DNA of 64,000 bases from Christiangramia lutea (GTDB lineage Bacteria; Bacteroidota; Bacteroidia; Flavobacteriales; Flavobacteriaceae), in NCBI RefSeq assembly GCF_022489035.1, contig NZ_JAKVTV010000002.1, positions 62,001-126,000 on the forward strand, in the 5' to 3' direction. The translations under genes and the position numbers were made by a program. Shown here in pieces: positions 42,574 through 52,053 of the stretch. The notes below the pieces were generated by a model. That model saw nothing but the letters and a program-made list of their open reading frames with translations, was not told the origin of the DNA and did not search any database. The stretch's first letter is position 1. Each line of letters begins with the position of its first letter.

Positions 42574-44979
42574 CTAGTTTCTAAGAGGTTTCCCTTTCTT
42601 CAACATATGCTGAAGTCTTTCCAGGGTTTTTCTTTCTCCAGTAAGCGATAGGAAGGCTTCTCTTTCCAGTTCTAATAAATATTGCTCACTTACCATTTGG
42701 TTTTCTGAAAGATCCCCACCGGCCATCACATAAGCCAGCTTGTTAGCTATCTTTTTATCGTGCTCGCTGATATATTTCCCGGCTGCCATCTGGTCTGTTC
42801 CTACAAGGAAAGCTCCTAAGGCCTGTTTACCAAGAACTTTAATATCTTTGCGTTCGATTGGCTTGGTATATCCGTTTTCAGCCATTAGCATTGCGTGTTT
42901 TTTGGCAATTGCGAGTTGCCTGTCTGGATTCACCACGACAATATCCTTTCCTTTCTGAAGAAGGTTCAGGTCGTAAGCTTCGTGAGCTGAAGTGGAAACC
43001 TTCGCCATTCCAATAGTAAGGAAGTGTTCTCTTAGTCGGTTTAACTCTACATCATCTTTCTGGAAAGTATCGGCAGCTCTCAAGGTCATTTCTTTGGTTC
43101 CGCCACCACCTGGAATTACGCCAACACCAAATTCAACCAATCCGATATAAGTTTCTGCGGCTGCAACTACTTTATCTGCGTGAAGCGAAAGCTCACATCC
43201 ACCACCAAGTGTCATCGCGTGCGGAGCGGAAACCGTTGGAATAGAGGAGTAACGCATTCTCATCATGGTATCCTGGAAGTACTTAATGGCCATGTTGAGC
43301 TCTTCATATTCTTGCTCTACAGCCATCATAAAGATCATCCCAATATTGGCACCTACAGAGAAGTTCTTACCATCATTAGCGACTACCAATCCCTGGTAAT
43401 CTTTTTCAGCCATATCAATAGCCTTATTTAGTCCATCCAATACATCACCTCCAATAGAATTCATTTTACTTCTGAATTCCACGTTTAGGATGCCATCTCC
43501 AAGATCTTCAACGACTACGCCGCTGTTCTTGAAAACTTCTTTAGATTCCCTGATATTGTCAAGAATAATGAATGCATCCTGACCAGGAACTTTGGTTTGT
43601 TTCTTATCCTGAATATCGTAATAATAGGTATTGCCTTCCTTTACGGTATAAAAACTATTACTTCCGTTCTCCAGCATTTCATTTACCCAGGCAGCAGGTT
43701 CGTATCCCTGTTCTTTCATCATATCGATTCCTTTCTGAACACCAATCGCCTCCCATATCTGGAATGGCCCGTGCTCCCAGCCGAATCCGGCTTTCATGGC
43801 ATCGTCAATTTTATAAAGCTCGTCTGAAATTTCCGGAATACGATTCGAGACATAGGCGAAAAGGGCAGAAAATGTTTTTCTGTAGAATTCTCCTGCTTTA
43901 TCTTTTCCGTTTACCAGAACTTCAAAACGATCTACTACATTATCGATAGATTTGGTTTGTTCCAGGGTGGCGAAGGAAGCTTTTTTCTGATCTCGGTATT
44001 CCATGCTATCCAGGTCAAGCGATTTGATCTCACTGGAACCGTCATCCTTTTTGATCTTTTTATAGAATCCCTGTCCGGTCTTGCTCCCCAACCATTTATT
44101 TTCCATCATGGTATTGATGAAATCTGGCAATTTGAACAACTCATGCTGCTCATCATTGGGAACGTTTTCGTAAAGACCATTTGCAACATGTACTAACGTA
44201 TCTAAACCAACAACGTCTACTGTTCTAAAAGTTGCCGACTTCTGTCTTCCTATTACCGGACCGGTAAGTTTATCTACCTCTTCGATGGTCATGCCCATAT
44301 CCTTAACCATATGGAAAAGGCTCATAATCGAAAATATACCAATTCGGTTACCGATGAATGCCGGAGTATCTTTTGCAAGAACTGTCTTTTTACCCAGGTA
44401 TTTACTTCCGTACATCTCAAGGAAATCAAGAACATCCTTCGAAGTTTCCTTTCCAGGAATAATCTCAAATAATCTCAAATATCTTGGCGGATTAAAAAAG
44501 TGAGTTCCACAGAAATGCTTTTTAAAATCATCACTTCGTCCATCGGTCATGAAGTTGATTGGAATACCGGAAGTATTAGTAGTGATCAGGGTTCCTGGTT
44601 TTCTGTGCTTTTCCAGGTTTTCAAATACCTGTTTTTTGATATCCAGTCGTTCAACTACTACCTCGATGATCCAGTCTACTTCGGATACTTTATGAATATC
44701 ATCTTCAAGGTTTCCTGTTTCGATCCTGTTTACGAAATCTTTATGGTAAATAGGTGAGGGTTTAGACTTCACCGATTCCTGAAGCGAATCGTTTACGATC
44801 CTGTTTCGAACAACCTTGTCGTCCAGACTCAGGCCTTTCTTCTTCTCTTTTTCGTTCAGTTCACGCGGAACAATGTCCAGAAGTAATACTTCCACGCCAA
44901 TATTGGCAAAATGGCAAGCAATACCACTACCCATAATTCCGGATCCGATCACTGCAACTTTATTAATCCTTCTTTTCAT
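42574..44979 (-). CDS. Bifunctional 3-hydroxyacyl-CoA dehydrogenase / enoyl-CoA hydratase
   Basis: An 801-aa fusion with reversed domain order compared with E. coli FadB. The NAD-binding 3-hydroxyacyl-CoA dehydrogenase comes first (VAVIGSGIMGSGIA, residues 8-21; TNTSGIPI; FIGNRIGIFS) with its C-terminal helical domains. An enoyl-CoA hydratase/isomerase domain lies at about 500-720, with NDGKNFSVGAN, LGGGCELSLHAD and VEFGVGVIPGGGG, including the two oxyanion/catalytic acidic segments. It hydrates enoyl-CoA and oxidises the 3-hydroxy product. It is 18 bp after the MarR gene in the same operon. This form is common in Bacteroidetes and other non-enteric bacteria. Confidence 0.94.
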   Translation of the reverse strand: MKRRINKVAVIGSGIMGSGIACHFANIGVEVLLLDIVPRELNEKEKKKGLSLDDKVVRNRIVNDSLQESVKSKPSPIYHKDFVNRIETGNLEDDIHKVSEVDWIIEVVVERLDIKKQVFENLEKHRKPGTLITTNTSGIPINFMTDGRSDDFKKHFCGTHFFNPPRYLRLFEIIPGKETSKDVLDFLEMYGSKYLGKKTVLAKDTPAFIGNRIGIFSIMSLFHMVKDMGMTIEEVDKLTGPVIGRQKSATFRTVDVVGLDTLVHVANGLYENVPNDEQHELFKLPDFINTMMENKWLGSKTGQGFYKKIKKDDGSSEIKSLDLDSMEYRDQKKASFATLEQTKSIDNVVDRFEVLVNGKDKAGEFYRKTFSALFAYVSNRIPEISDELYKIDDAMKAGFGWEHGPFQIWEAIGVQKGIDMMKEQGYEPAAWVNEMLENGSNSFYTVKEGNTYYYDIQDKKQTKVPGQDAFIILDNIRESKEVFKNSGVVVEDLGDGILNVEFRSKMNSIGGDVLDGLNKAIDMAEKDYQGLVVANDGKNFSVGANIGMIFMMAVEQEYEELNMAIKYFQDTMMRMRYSSIPTVSAPHAMTLGGGCELSLHADKVVAAAETYIGLVEFGVGVIPGGGGTKEMTLRAADTFQKDDVELNRLREHFLTIGMAKVSTSAHEAYDLNLLQKGKDIVVVNPDRQLAIAKKHAMLMAENGYTKPIERKDIKVLGKQALGAFLVGTDQMAAGKYISEHDKKIANKLAYVMAGGDLSENQMVSEQYLLELEREAFLSLTGERKTLERLQHMLKKGKPLRN

Positions 44980-44997
44980 TTCTTGGTTTTTATTGTT

Positions 44998-45471
44998 TTA
45001 TCTGATACTAATTTCTTTGGTGTAAATTTTCTTTTCCCCTATTAAATCTAATATGGTATTAGCCACCTCTATAAAAGTTTTTAGATCCTTGTCTGATACA
45101 TTTTCCTTAACAGCTTCATCGAACCTAAGAACTACCCTTTTTGAGTAATCTCTCATTTCCTTTCCAAATTCGGTTAGGTGAATAAGAACGCTTCGGCCAT
45201 CATTAGGATTCTTTTTCCTGATAATGAGGCCTTTTTCTTCCATAGTTTTTAAAATCCTGGAAAGACTGGTAGCTTCCATGCCCATTTTGGGTCCTAGCGA
45301 AGTAGATGGGGTGCCTTCTTCAGGGTCTATACTTAATAGCGCAAACCCTGTAGCCATTGTGCTTCCTGCTTTCCCGGCTTCCTCATTATACATTTTGGAG
45401 ACTGCCATCCAGGTAGCACGCAATACATAATCTATAGTTTTTTCTTTCATCTGGATTTTGAATGAATCCAA
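44998..45471 (-). CDS. MarR-family transcriptional regulator of the beta-oxidation operon
   Basis: A 157-aa protein with a MarR winged helix: TSLSRILKTMEEKGLIIRKKNPNDGRSVLIHLTEFG forms the recognition helix and wing (residues about 88-123), between helical dimerisation parts. It is the first gene of the operon with the hydratase/dehydrogenase, thiolase and acyl-CoA dehydrogenase genes. An 18-bp palindrome lies 14 bp before its ATG. MarR proteins bind such sites as dimers and release them on ligand binding. Autorepression of the operon, relieved by acyl-CoA or fatty acid, is the natural model, but the ligand is inferred. Confidence 0.9.
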   Translation of the reverse strand: MDSFKIQMKEKTIDYVLRATWMAVSKMYNEEAGKAGSTMATGFALLSIDPEEGTPSTSLGPKMGMEATSLSRILKTMEEKGLIIRKKNPNDGRSVLIHLTEFGKEMRDYSKRVVLRFDEAVKENVSDKDLKTFIEVANTILDLIGEKKIYTKEISIR

Positions 45472-45484
45472 AGTTAGGAAAAAA

Positions 45485-45502
45485 TATTATGCATGCATAA
45501 TA
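45485..45502. promoter_or_regulatory. Palindromic operator candidate for the MarR regulator
   Basis: TATTATGCATGCATAATA is a perfect 18-bp palindrome 14 bp upstream of the marR ATG. The size, symmetry and place match MarR-family operators, so it is likely bound by the product of the adjacent gene. Confidence 0.75.
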
Positions 45503-45557
45503 AAATAAGCTTAAAAATATTAATTTACTGAATTTAAGGATCTAATATTCTTAAAAC

Positions 45558-45590
45558 AAAAAAACTCCTCTGGTTTAGAGGAGTTTTTTT
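45558..45590 (-). terminator. Terminator between the acyl-CoA ligase and MarR units
   Basis: A 14-bp perfect stem with loop GGTTT is flanked by A and T runs. It lies 21 bp after the ligase stop codon and separates the ligase from the MarR-led operon. Confidence 0.9.
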
Positions 45591-45611
45591 TATCAGATTC
45601 TTAATAAGAAT

Positions 45612-47390
45612 TTAGAATCGATCGTATAATTTTTCATAGAGATCACTGTATTGATCTCTAATTACACGCCGTTTTAATTTCATGGTAGGGGTTAGGTGTC
45701 CATCATCTATAGTCCATGCCTCAGGAGTAAGTTCAAATGTTTTCACTCTTTCCCATTTACCAAATTTCTGGTTGTAGAAATCAATTTCCTCCTGAATTCT
45801 TTCTTTTACAAAGTTATTGCTGGCAATTTCCTTTTCACTTCCGTCACCCAAATCTATCTTCTTTCTTTTCGCCCAGTCCTGAATGAATTCAAAATTAGGC
45901 TGAATAAGAGCAGCAGGCATTTTCTCACCATCTCCAACAACCATTATCTGTTCAATAAACCTGGACTGCTTCATAGTATTCTCTATAAGTTGAGGAGCCA
46001 CATATTTTCCTCCAGAGGTTTTGAACATTTCCTTTTTCCTGTCGGTAATCTTAAGGAAACCATCCTTATCTATTTCACCAATATCACCTGTGTGGAAGTA
46101 ACCACCGTCCAAAGCCTCGTTGGTCTTTTCTTCGTCTTTATAATAACCTTTCATAATGTTAGGACCTTTCGCCAGGATCTCACCATCATCTGCAATCTTC
46201 ACCTCTACATTATCCAGAACTTTTCCTACTGTTCCAATACGGAATCCATATTCTCTTTCATCATTTACAGCAATTACCGGGGAGGTTTCTGTAAGTCCGT
46301 AACCTTCCATTACCGGAATTTCTGCCGCTGCAAATACACGCGCCAATCTTGGCTGTAAAGCAGCACTACCAGAAACGATTAGTTCGATATTACCACCAAG
46401 ACCTTCTTTCCATTTCGAAAAGATCAGTTTTCTTGCCAGCTTCAGTTTAGTTTCATACCACCATCCGTTGGCTCCGTATGGTTCGTATTCCAATCCTAAC
46501 TCCACCGCCCAGAAGAACAAATTCTTTTTGATTCCGTCCAGAGCTGTACCTTTTGCAATTATCTTGTCATATACTTTTTCCAGAAGTCTAGGAACTGCTG
46601 TAATAACATGCGGTTTCACCTCTTTAAGGTTATCACTAATCTTTTCGATAGATTCTGCGAAATACACAGAGACAGAATAGTATTGATATAGATACAATAT
46701 CATTCTTTCAAAAATGTGACAAACCGGAAGGAAACTTAAAGCTACATAGGTTCCTATTTCAAAAGGTACTCTCTTGGCGCTGCCAAGTACATTACTTACG
46801 ATATTGTCATGAGTTAACATAACCCCTTTAGGTCTTCCGGTAGTTCCTGAAGTATATATTAAGGTGGCCAGGTCATCTGGTTGTACCGCGGCCTTTAATT
46901 TTTCAACTTCATCCTGGTTACTTTTGTCTTCACCTTCTTTGAGAATCTCTTTCCAGTTTTTGCAATTTTCGATCTCATCAAAACTATAAACCTCTTTTAG
47001 TTGAGTTGTAGCTTTAATATTGTTGACCTTATCAAGCACTTCCTGGTCTGAAACGAAACAATAGGTCGCACCACTATGATTTAAAACATATTCATAGTCT
47101 TCTTCTGAAATCGTTGGATAGATTGGTACATTTTGAGCTCCAAGTTGAAGAATACCAATATCCATTACGTTCCATTCAGTACGGTTCGTAGTGGAGATCA
47201 CTGCGATCTTTTCATTAGGTTTTATGCCTAATCTTAAAAGTCCACGGCTAACCGTATTGGCCTTATCTATATATTGTTGAGTTGAAAGTGTTTTCCATTC
47301 ATTGCCATATTTTGTGGCGAATGCTTCGTCTAAAGGAAAATTTTCAAGCTGATAATAAGGAAAGTCAAAGAGTCGTTTTATGTCATTCAT
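45612..47390 (-). CDS. Long-chain fatty-acid-CoA ligase (AMP-binding)
   Basis: A 592-aa protein from the ATG at 47390 (MNDIKRLFDF). An upstream in-frame ATG at 47429 overlaps the promoter and is unlikely. The AMP-binding signature YTSGTTGRPKG is near 178-188. GYGLTETSPVIAVN, DGGYFHTGDIGEID and ITDRKKEMFKTSGGKY are the other adenylation motifs. It activates fatty acids to acyl-CoA at the membrane and feeds the beta-oxidation enzymes encoded just downstream. It has its own promoter and terminator. This form, about 590 to 600 aa, resembles the bacterial FAA1/FadD15-like long-chain ligases. Confidence 0.93.
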   Translation of the reverse strand: MNDIKRLFDFPYYQLENFPLDEAFATKYGNEWKTLSTQQYIDKANTVSRGLLRLGIKPNEKIAVISTTNRTEWNVMDIGILQLGAQNVPIYPTISEEDYEYVLNHSGATYCFVSDQEVLDKVNNIKATTQLKEVYSFDEIENCKNWKEILKEGEDKSNQDEVEKLKAAVQPDDLATLIYTSGTTGRPKGVMLTHDNIVSNVLGSAKRVPFEIGTYVALSFLPVCHIFERMILYLYQYYSVSVYFAESIEKISDNLKEVKPHVITAVPRLLEKVYDKIIAKGTALDGIKKNLFFWAVELGLEYEPYGANGWWYETKLKLARKLIFSKWKEGLGGNIELIVSGSAALQPRLARVFAAAEIPVMEGYGLTETSPVIAVNDEREYGFRIGTVGKVLDNVEVKIADDGEILAKGPNIMKGYYKDEEKTNEALDGGYFHTGDIGEIDKDGFLKITDRKKEMFKTSGGKYVAPQLIENTMKQSRFIEQIMVVGDGEKMPAALIQPNFEFIQDWAKRKKIDLGDGSEKEIASNNFVKERIQEEIDFYNQKFGKWERVKTFELTPEAWTIDDGHLTPTMKLKRRVIRDQYSDLYEKLYDRF

Positions 47391-47417
47391 CAATTTGAAA
47401 CATTTTGTATGTGCCTT

Positions 47418-47448
47418 GCAAAATAGCAAAAAAGGGGGCTACTTCAAA
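47418..47448 (-). promoter_or_regulatory. Bacteroidetes-type promoter of the acyl-CoA ligase gene
   Basis: On the minus strand TTTG (47445-47448), 19 bases, then TATTTTGC (47418-47425) approximates TTTG-N19-TAnnTTTG with a one-base shift in the -7 box. It lies 28 bp before the ATG at 47390 and supports that start over the upstream one. Confidence 0.5.
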
Positions 47449-47464
47449 TCGATAATTCAAAAAA

Positions 47465-47489
47465 GAAGGGATATTTTTATTATCCCTTC
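47465..47489 (-). terminator. Terminator of purL
   Basis: A 9-bp stem (GAAGGGATA / TATCCCTTC) with a 7-nt loop is followed on the minus strand by TTTTTT. It lies 25 bp after the purL stop codon. Confidence 0.82.
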
Positions 47490-47513
47490 ATTTTAAATCA
47501 TAATTAATTCTGC

Positions 47514-50500
47514 TTACTGCTTCTTTTTCAGCCAATTTCTGGCATTTACGAATCCTTCCAGCCAGGGAGAAACTTCATCCTTTCTTCCTTCAGGATAGTG
47601 AGCCCAGTTCCATTGGAAAGTAGAACGCTCCAGGTGAGGCATCATCACCAGGTGTCTACCGGTGTCATCTGTTAAAACAGCCGTATTAAAATGAGATCCG
47701 TTTGGGTTAGCAGGATAACCCTCATAACCATATTTACCTACTATATTGTATTTTTCTTCCTCATAAGGAAAACTGAACTTACCTTCTCCGTGTGCTGCCC
47801 ATATACCAAGTTTACTTCCTGCAAGAGTAGAAAGCATTACTGAATTATTCTCCTGGATCTCTACAGAAGTAAAGTTACATTCGAATTTATGAGATTCATT
47901 ATGAATCATCTTAGGCTTTTGCTCATGATCTGGATTAATTAGTCCTAACTCAATGAATAGCTGGCAGCCATTACATACACCCAGTGATAAAGTGTCTTTT
48001 CTGGCAAAGAACTTATCTAAAGCCTGCTTGGCTTTTTCGTTGTATAAAAATGCTCCGGCCCAGCCTTTGGCACTTCCTAACACATCTGAATTTGAGAATC
48101 CTCCCACAGCTGCGATGAACTGAATGTCTTCTAGAGTTTCACGACCAGAAATAAGATCGGTCATGTGTACATCTTTTACATCGAATCCGGCCAGGTACAT
48201 GGCTCTAGCCATTTCTCTTTCAGAATTAGAACCTTTCTCACGAATAATCGCAGCTTTTATTTTTGGTTGAGATTTCTCACTTTCGTTCGAAATAACAGGC
48301 AGTTTTCCAGTAAAATGTTCTGGAAATTTGAATTCCAGGGGTTGCTCTTTGTAGTTATGATATCGCTCGGTCGCTTTATCTATCCCGCTCTGTTTCTCAT
48401 CAAGAAGGAAAGATGTTTTATACCAGGTATCTCTAAGCTCTGGAATATCGAAACTAAGATTAGCGCCTGTATTCTTTATTTTCAATTCTTTTCCTTCGGA
48501 AACTTTACCAATATTGAAAAACTCAACTCCGTTTTGATCCAAAATTTCTTCTACAGAATCATTCTTCGCCTGGAATACGATTCCGCAATTCTCATTGAAA
48601 AGAAGTTTTACAATGTCCTTTTCATTTAATGCCGAAAGATCAAGATTGGCACCAAGGTTTACATCTGCAAAACACATTTCCAGAAGAGTGGTGATTAGAC
48701 CACCCGAAGCTACATCGTGTCCAGCAAGGATAAGGTCTTTCTTAATAAGTTCCTGTACTGTGTTGAAAGCCTCTGCAAATTTCTTATCATTTTTAATGGT
48801 TGGAACTTCACTTCCTACTTTATTCAGGATTTGAGCAAAGGAAGAGCCTCCCAGTTTAAATGAATCCTGGGAAAGATTAATATAGTAGATATCACCGCCA
48901 TCTTTCTTCAAAACCGGTTCAACTACTTTGGTAATGTCGTTACAATGTCCAGCTGCCGAAATGATCACAGTACCTGGAGAGATCACCTGACCGTCCTTAT
49001 ATTTTTGTTTCATGGAAAGAGAATCCTTCCCGGTAGGAACATTTATACCAAGTGAAATGGCAAAATTGGAAATTCCTTCCACAGCTTCATATAATCTAGC
49101 ATCTTCACCTTCATTATTACAGGGCCACATCCAGTTAGCCGAAAGTGAAATAGATTTTAAACCTTTTTCGAGTGGAGCCCAAACAATATTTGACAGAGAT
49201 TCAGCAATAGAATTTTTTGATCCTGCAACCGGATCTATAAGTGCCGAAACAGGGGAGTGGCCAATAGAAGTAGCTACACCTTCTTTTCCTTTATAATCCA
49301 GGGCCATTACTCCACAGTTATTCAATGGCAACTGAAGAGGTCCGGCGGTTTGCTGTTTGGCAACTCTACCAGAAACGCAACGGTCTACCTTGTTGGTTAA
49401 CCAGTCTTTACAGGCTACTGCTTCCAGTTGTAAAAGCTGATCTAAATAATCGTGTATTTTCGAAGTCTGGTAATTAACAGCCTCATAATTTCTTTTAACC
49501 GTTTTATCGGTCATGATGGTTTTTGGTGAACTTCCAAACATATCAGAAAGTTCAAGATCCATTGGTTTTTGGCCAGATTTCGTTCCTTCGAATGTAAACC
49601 TATGATCACCAGTAACATTTCCCACCTCATACATTGGAGATCTTTCACGGTCTGCCACACGTTTTAATTTGGCAATTTCATCTTCACCTATAACCAGTCC
49701 CATTCTTTCCTGGGATTCGTTACCTATGATCTCTTTTGCTGAAAGGGTTGGGTCCCCAACTGGAAGCGCGTCAAGGTCTATCTTACCGCCTTTTTCTTCT
49801 ACAAGTTCACTAAGGCAGTTTAGATGTCCACCGGCTCCATGGTCATGAATGGATACAATAGGGTTTTCTTCACTTTCAACCATTCCCCTCACGGCATTCG
49901 CCGCACGCTTTTGCATTTCGGGATTGGAGCGCTGAATGGCATTAAGCTCAATTCCGCTGCTGAATTCACCGGTATCTGCTGAAGACACAGCAGCACCACC
50001 CATTCCAATTCTATAATTTTCTCCTCCTAAAACAACTATTTTGTCACCTTTATTCGGAACATCTTTTATAGCCTGATTTTCTTTTCCGTAGCCAATTCCA
50101 CCGGCAAGCATGATAACCTTATCATAACCTAATGCCCTGTCATGTTCAGAATGTTCAAACGTAAGTACAGATCCCGAGATCAAAGGCTGACCAAATTTAT
50201 TTCCAAAATCGGAAGCTCCGTTGGAAGCTTTTATAAGGATATCCATTGGAGTTTGGTATAGCCAGTCCCTTTCCTTCATTCCGTTTTCCCATTTTCGATT
50301 TTTTTCCAAACGCGAATAGGAAGTCATATAAACCGCTGTTCCTGCTAGTGGGAGAGAACCTTTACCTCCTGCAAGCCTGTCGCGAATTTCTCCACCACTT
50401 CCGGTAGCAGCTCCGTTAAAAGGCTCAACAGTCGTCGGGAAATTATGAGTTTCAGCTTTAAGAGAAATTACCGAATCAAAATCTTTAACCTGGTAATATT

Positions 50501-51191
50501 CGGGTACATCTGCAGCTTTAGGAGCAAATTGTTCTACTCTTGGTCCTTTAACGAAGGCGACATTATCTTTATATGCTGAAACTATATCATTTGGATTTTC
50601 TTCAGAAGTCTTCCTAATGAGCTTGAATAAAGAAACCGGTTTCTCTTCACCATCGATCACAAAAGTTCCGTTAAAGATCTTATGGCGACAGTGCTCAGAA
50701 TTTACCTGGGAAAATCCGAATACCTCAGAATCGGTCAATTTTCTCCCTAGCTTTTTTGCTAAATCTTCAAGATAGGTTACTTCTTCTGCATTAAGAGCTA
50801 ATCCTTCCTGCTGATTGAATGTTTCAATATCATCCACCTCAATGATAGGAGCGGGATTAATGTGGATATCGAAAATGTCCTGATCCAGCCCGTCATATTT
50901 TTGAGAAAGCATAGGATCAAAATCATGGAAATGCTCGTCTACTCTCAAAAACTCCTCGATTCTTATCAAGCCGTGTATACCCATGTTCTGAGTAATTTCA
51001 ACAGCATTAGTACTCCATGGAGTGATCATTGCCGCACGTGGACCAACAAAAAAATCTGCCAGTGCAGATTTATGAATTTGTTGAGTGTCCCCAAAAAGCC
51101 AGTTAAGTTTAGAAATTTCCTGGGCTGAAAGTTCTGAGTGTGTTTCCACCGCAAAGATCTTGGTAGTTTGGTTTCCGAAGAAAAGGATCAT
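47514..51191 (-). CDS. purL: Phosphoribosylformylglycinamidine synthase (large form)
   Basis: A 1225-aa single-chain FGAM synthase of the large PurL type. The N-terminal domain is followed by the linker and synthetase part (FGFSQVNSEHCRH near 159-171; LKAETHNFPTTVEPFNGAATG near 250; HDHGAGGHLNCLSE near 445) and a second AIRS-like half. A C-terminal class I glutaminase domain starts near 1000, with its nucleophilic Cys in LGVCNGCQLF near 1070 and a catalytic His in AAHGEGKF. It converts FGAR, glutamine and ATP to FGAM in purine synthesis. It is transcribed alone, with a terminator before the acyl-CoA ligase gene. Confidence 0.97.
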   Translation of the reverse strand: MILFFGNQTTKIFAVETHSELSAQEISKLNWLFGDTQQIHKSALADFFVGPRAAMITPWSTNAVEITQNMGIHGLIRIEEFLRVDEHFHDFDPMLSQKYDGLDQDIFDIHINPAPIIEVDDIETFNQQEGLALNAEEVTYLEDLAKKLGRKLTDSEVFGFSQVNSEHCRHKIFNGTFVIDGEEKPVSLFKLIRKTSEENPNDIVSAYKDNVAFVKGPRVEQFAPKAADVPEYYQVKDFDSVISLKAETHNFPTTVEPFNGAATGSGGEIRDRLAGGKGSLPLAGTAVYMTSYSRLEKNRKWENGMKERDWLYQTPMDILIKASNGASDFGNKFGQPLISGSVLTFEHSEHDRALGYDKVIMLAGGIGYGKENQAIKDVPNKGDKIVVLGGENYRIGMGGAAVSSADTGEFSSGIELNAIQRSNPEMQKRAANAVRGMVESEENPIVSIHDHGAGGHLNCLSELVEEKGGKIDLDALPVGDPTLSAKEIIGNESQERMGLVIGEDEIAKLKRVADRERSPMYEVGNVTGDHRFTFEGTKSGQKPMDLELSDMFGSSPKTIMTDKTVKRNYEAVNYQTSKIHDYLDQLLQLEAVACKDWLTNKVDRCVSGRVAKQQTAGPLQLPLNNCGVMALDYKGKEGVATSIGHSPVSALIDPVAGSKNSIAESLSNIVWAPLEKGLKSISLSANWMWPCNNEGEDARLYEAVEGISNFAISLGINVPTGKDSLSMKQKYKDGQVISPGTVIISAAGHCNDITKVVEPVLKKDGGDIYYINLSQDSFKLGGSSFAQILNKVGSEVPTIKNDKKFAEAFNTVQELIKKDLILAGHDVASGGLITTLLEMCFADVNLGANLDLSALNEKDIVKLLFNENCGIVFQAKNDSVEEILDQNGVEFFNIGKVSEGKELKIKNTGANLSFDIPELRDTWYKTSFLLDEKQSGIDKATERYHNYKEQPLEFKFPEHFTGKLPVISNESEKSQPKIKAAIIREKGSNSEREMARAMYLAGFDVKDVHMTDLISGRETLEDIQFIAAVGGFSNSDVLGSAKGWAGAFLYNEKAKQALDKFFARKDTLSLGVCNGCQLFIELGLINPDHEQKPKMIHNESHKFECNFTSVEIQENNSVMLSTLAGSKLGIWAAHGEGKFSFPYEEEKYNIVGKYGYEGYPANPNGSHFNTAVLTDDTGRHLVMMPHLERSTFQWNWAHYPEGRKDEVSPWLEGFVNARNWLKKKQ

Positions 51192-51457
51192 TTAAGTTGT
51201 GTTTGTGTTGTTTTTTAAAGGCACAAATTTACTTTTTTATACCTAATACTTAAAATTAATAGTCAGAATAATTCTCAATACTGGTTATATGAAAATCGGA
51301 AACGAAATTTTATTTAGAAATGAGATTAAGCGAAAAGGAAAATTAATCCAAAAACAATAATTTTTAACTCAATAACTTGAATAATAGTTATTTATGTCGA
51401 TGAAAGGTAAGTGTCTTTGATTTATTTCTTATCTTGTTGTAATCAATCAGCTACATC

Positions 51458-52021
51458 ATGAAAAACAAATTACATCTTGCCGCAATCATTTTATCCATGT
51501 TTCTTTTAACCGGATCTGCATGTTCATTTAAAGGAGGACCTATAGGTAACGTGGAAATTGTAGAACTTAGAGTTAATCATTTCAAACAGACCGCTATTGG
51601 ATTAATTCCGCAGCTAGTTTTACAGATTCAGGAGGAAGAAGAAATAGGTACCGATAACTGGTCTTTTTGGTATGACGAGATTGTTCGCTTCGATTTTGAA
51701 CCAGGGTATGTTTATGACCTGAAAGTTAGAAAAATCGAGGTGGAGAATCCTCCTCAGGATGAATCCTCGATAAAATATATTATGATTAATGTCTTGTCTA
51801 AGGAAAAGGTCTCTGCAGATGAGCAATTTAAAATTGGATTGAAGAAATTCGGAGAAAATTTTATTCAGGGTATAAATCCGGAATATTCCCTGTTGTATGA
51901 ATATAATATAGATTGTAATAGTTTCTGTGATCAACTAGAGGAGAAACTTGATGATCCCGAACTAACAGGAAACTTTATTCATGGGCCAGACCAAAGTCTG
52001 ATACTTCAATCCTTGAATTAA
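51458..52021 (+). CDS. DUF4377-domain putative lipoprotein
   Basis: A 187-aa exported protein with signal MKNKLHLAAIILSMFLLTG and a possible lipidated Cys22 in GSACSF (lipobox not ideal). The region FDFEPGYVYDLKVRKIEVENPP followed by DESSIKYIMINVLSKE near 85-120 is the DUF4377 pattern, known from META-like lipoproteins of unknown function. Two later Cys (DCNSFC) could form a disulfide. The gene has its own 266-bp AT-rich upstream region, in which I found no convincing promoter, and ends at a bidirectional terminator shared with the converging methyltransferase gene. Confidence 0.8.
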   Translation: MKNKLHLAAIILSMFLLTGSACSFKGGPIGNVEIVELRVNHFKQTAIGLIPQLVLQIQEEEEIGTDNWSFWYDEIVRFDFEPGYVYDLKVRKIEVENPPQDESSIKYIMINVLSKEKVSADEQFKIGLKKFGENFIQGINPEYSLLYEYNIDCNSFCDQLEEKLDDPELTGNFIHGPDQSLILQSLN

Positions 52022-52024
52022 AAA

Positions 52025-52048
52025 AAAAGCGACCAACCGGTCGCTTTT
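52025..52048. terminator. Bidirectional terminator between converging genes
   Basis: A 10-bp perfect stem (AAAAGCGACC / GGTCGCTTTT) with a 4-nt loop lies between the DUF4377 stop (52021) and the methyltransferase stop (52054) and serves both strands. Confidence 0.88.
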
Positions 52049-52053
52049 CTTAA

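Noticed and set aside
47391-47429. Upstream ATG for the acyl-CoA ligase gene
   Set aside because: The added 13 residues overlap the predicted promoter and are unlike ligase N-termini; ATG at 47390 fits better.
51192-51457. Possible riboswitch or purine box upstream of purL or the DUF4377 gene
   Set aside because: The region is AT-rich without a conserved aptamer-like core or terminator hairpin that I could recognise.
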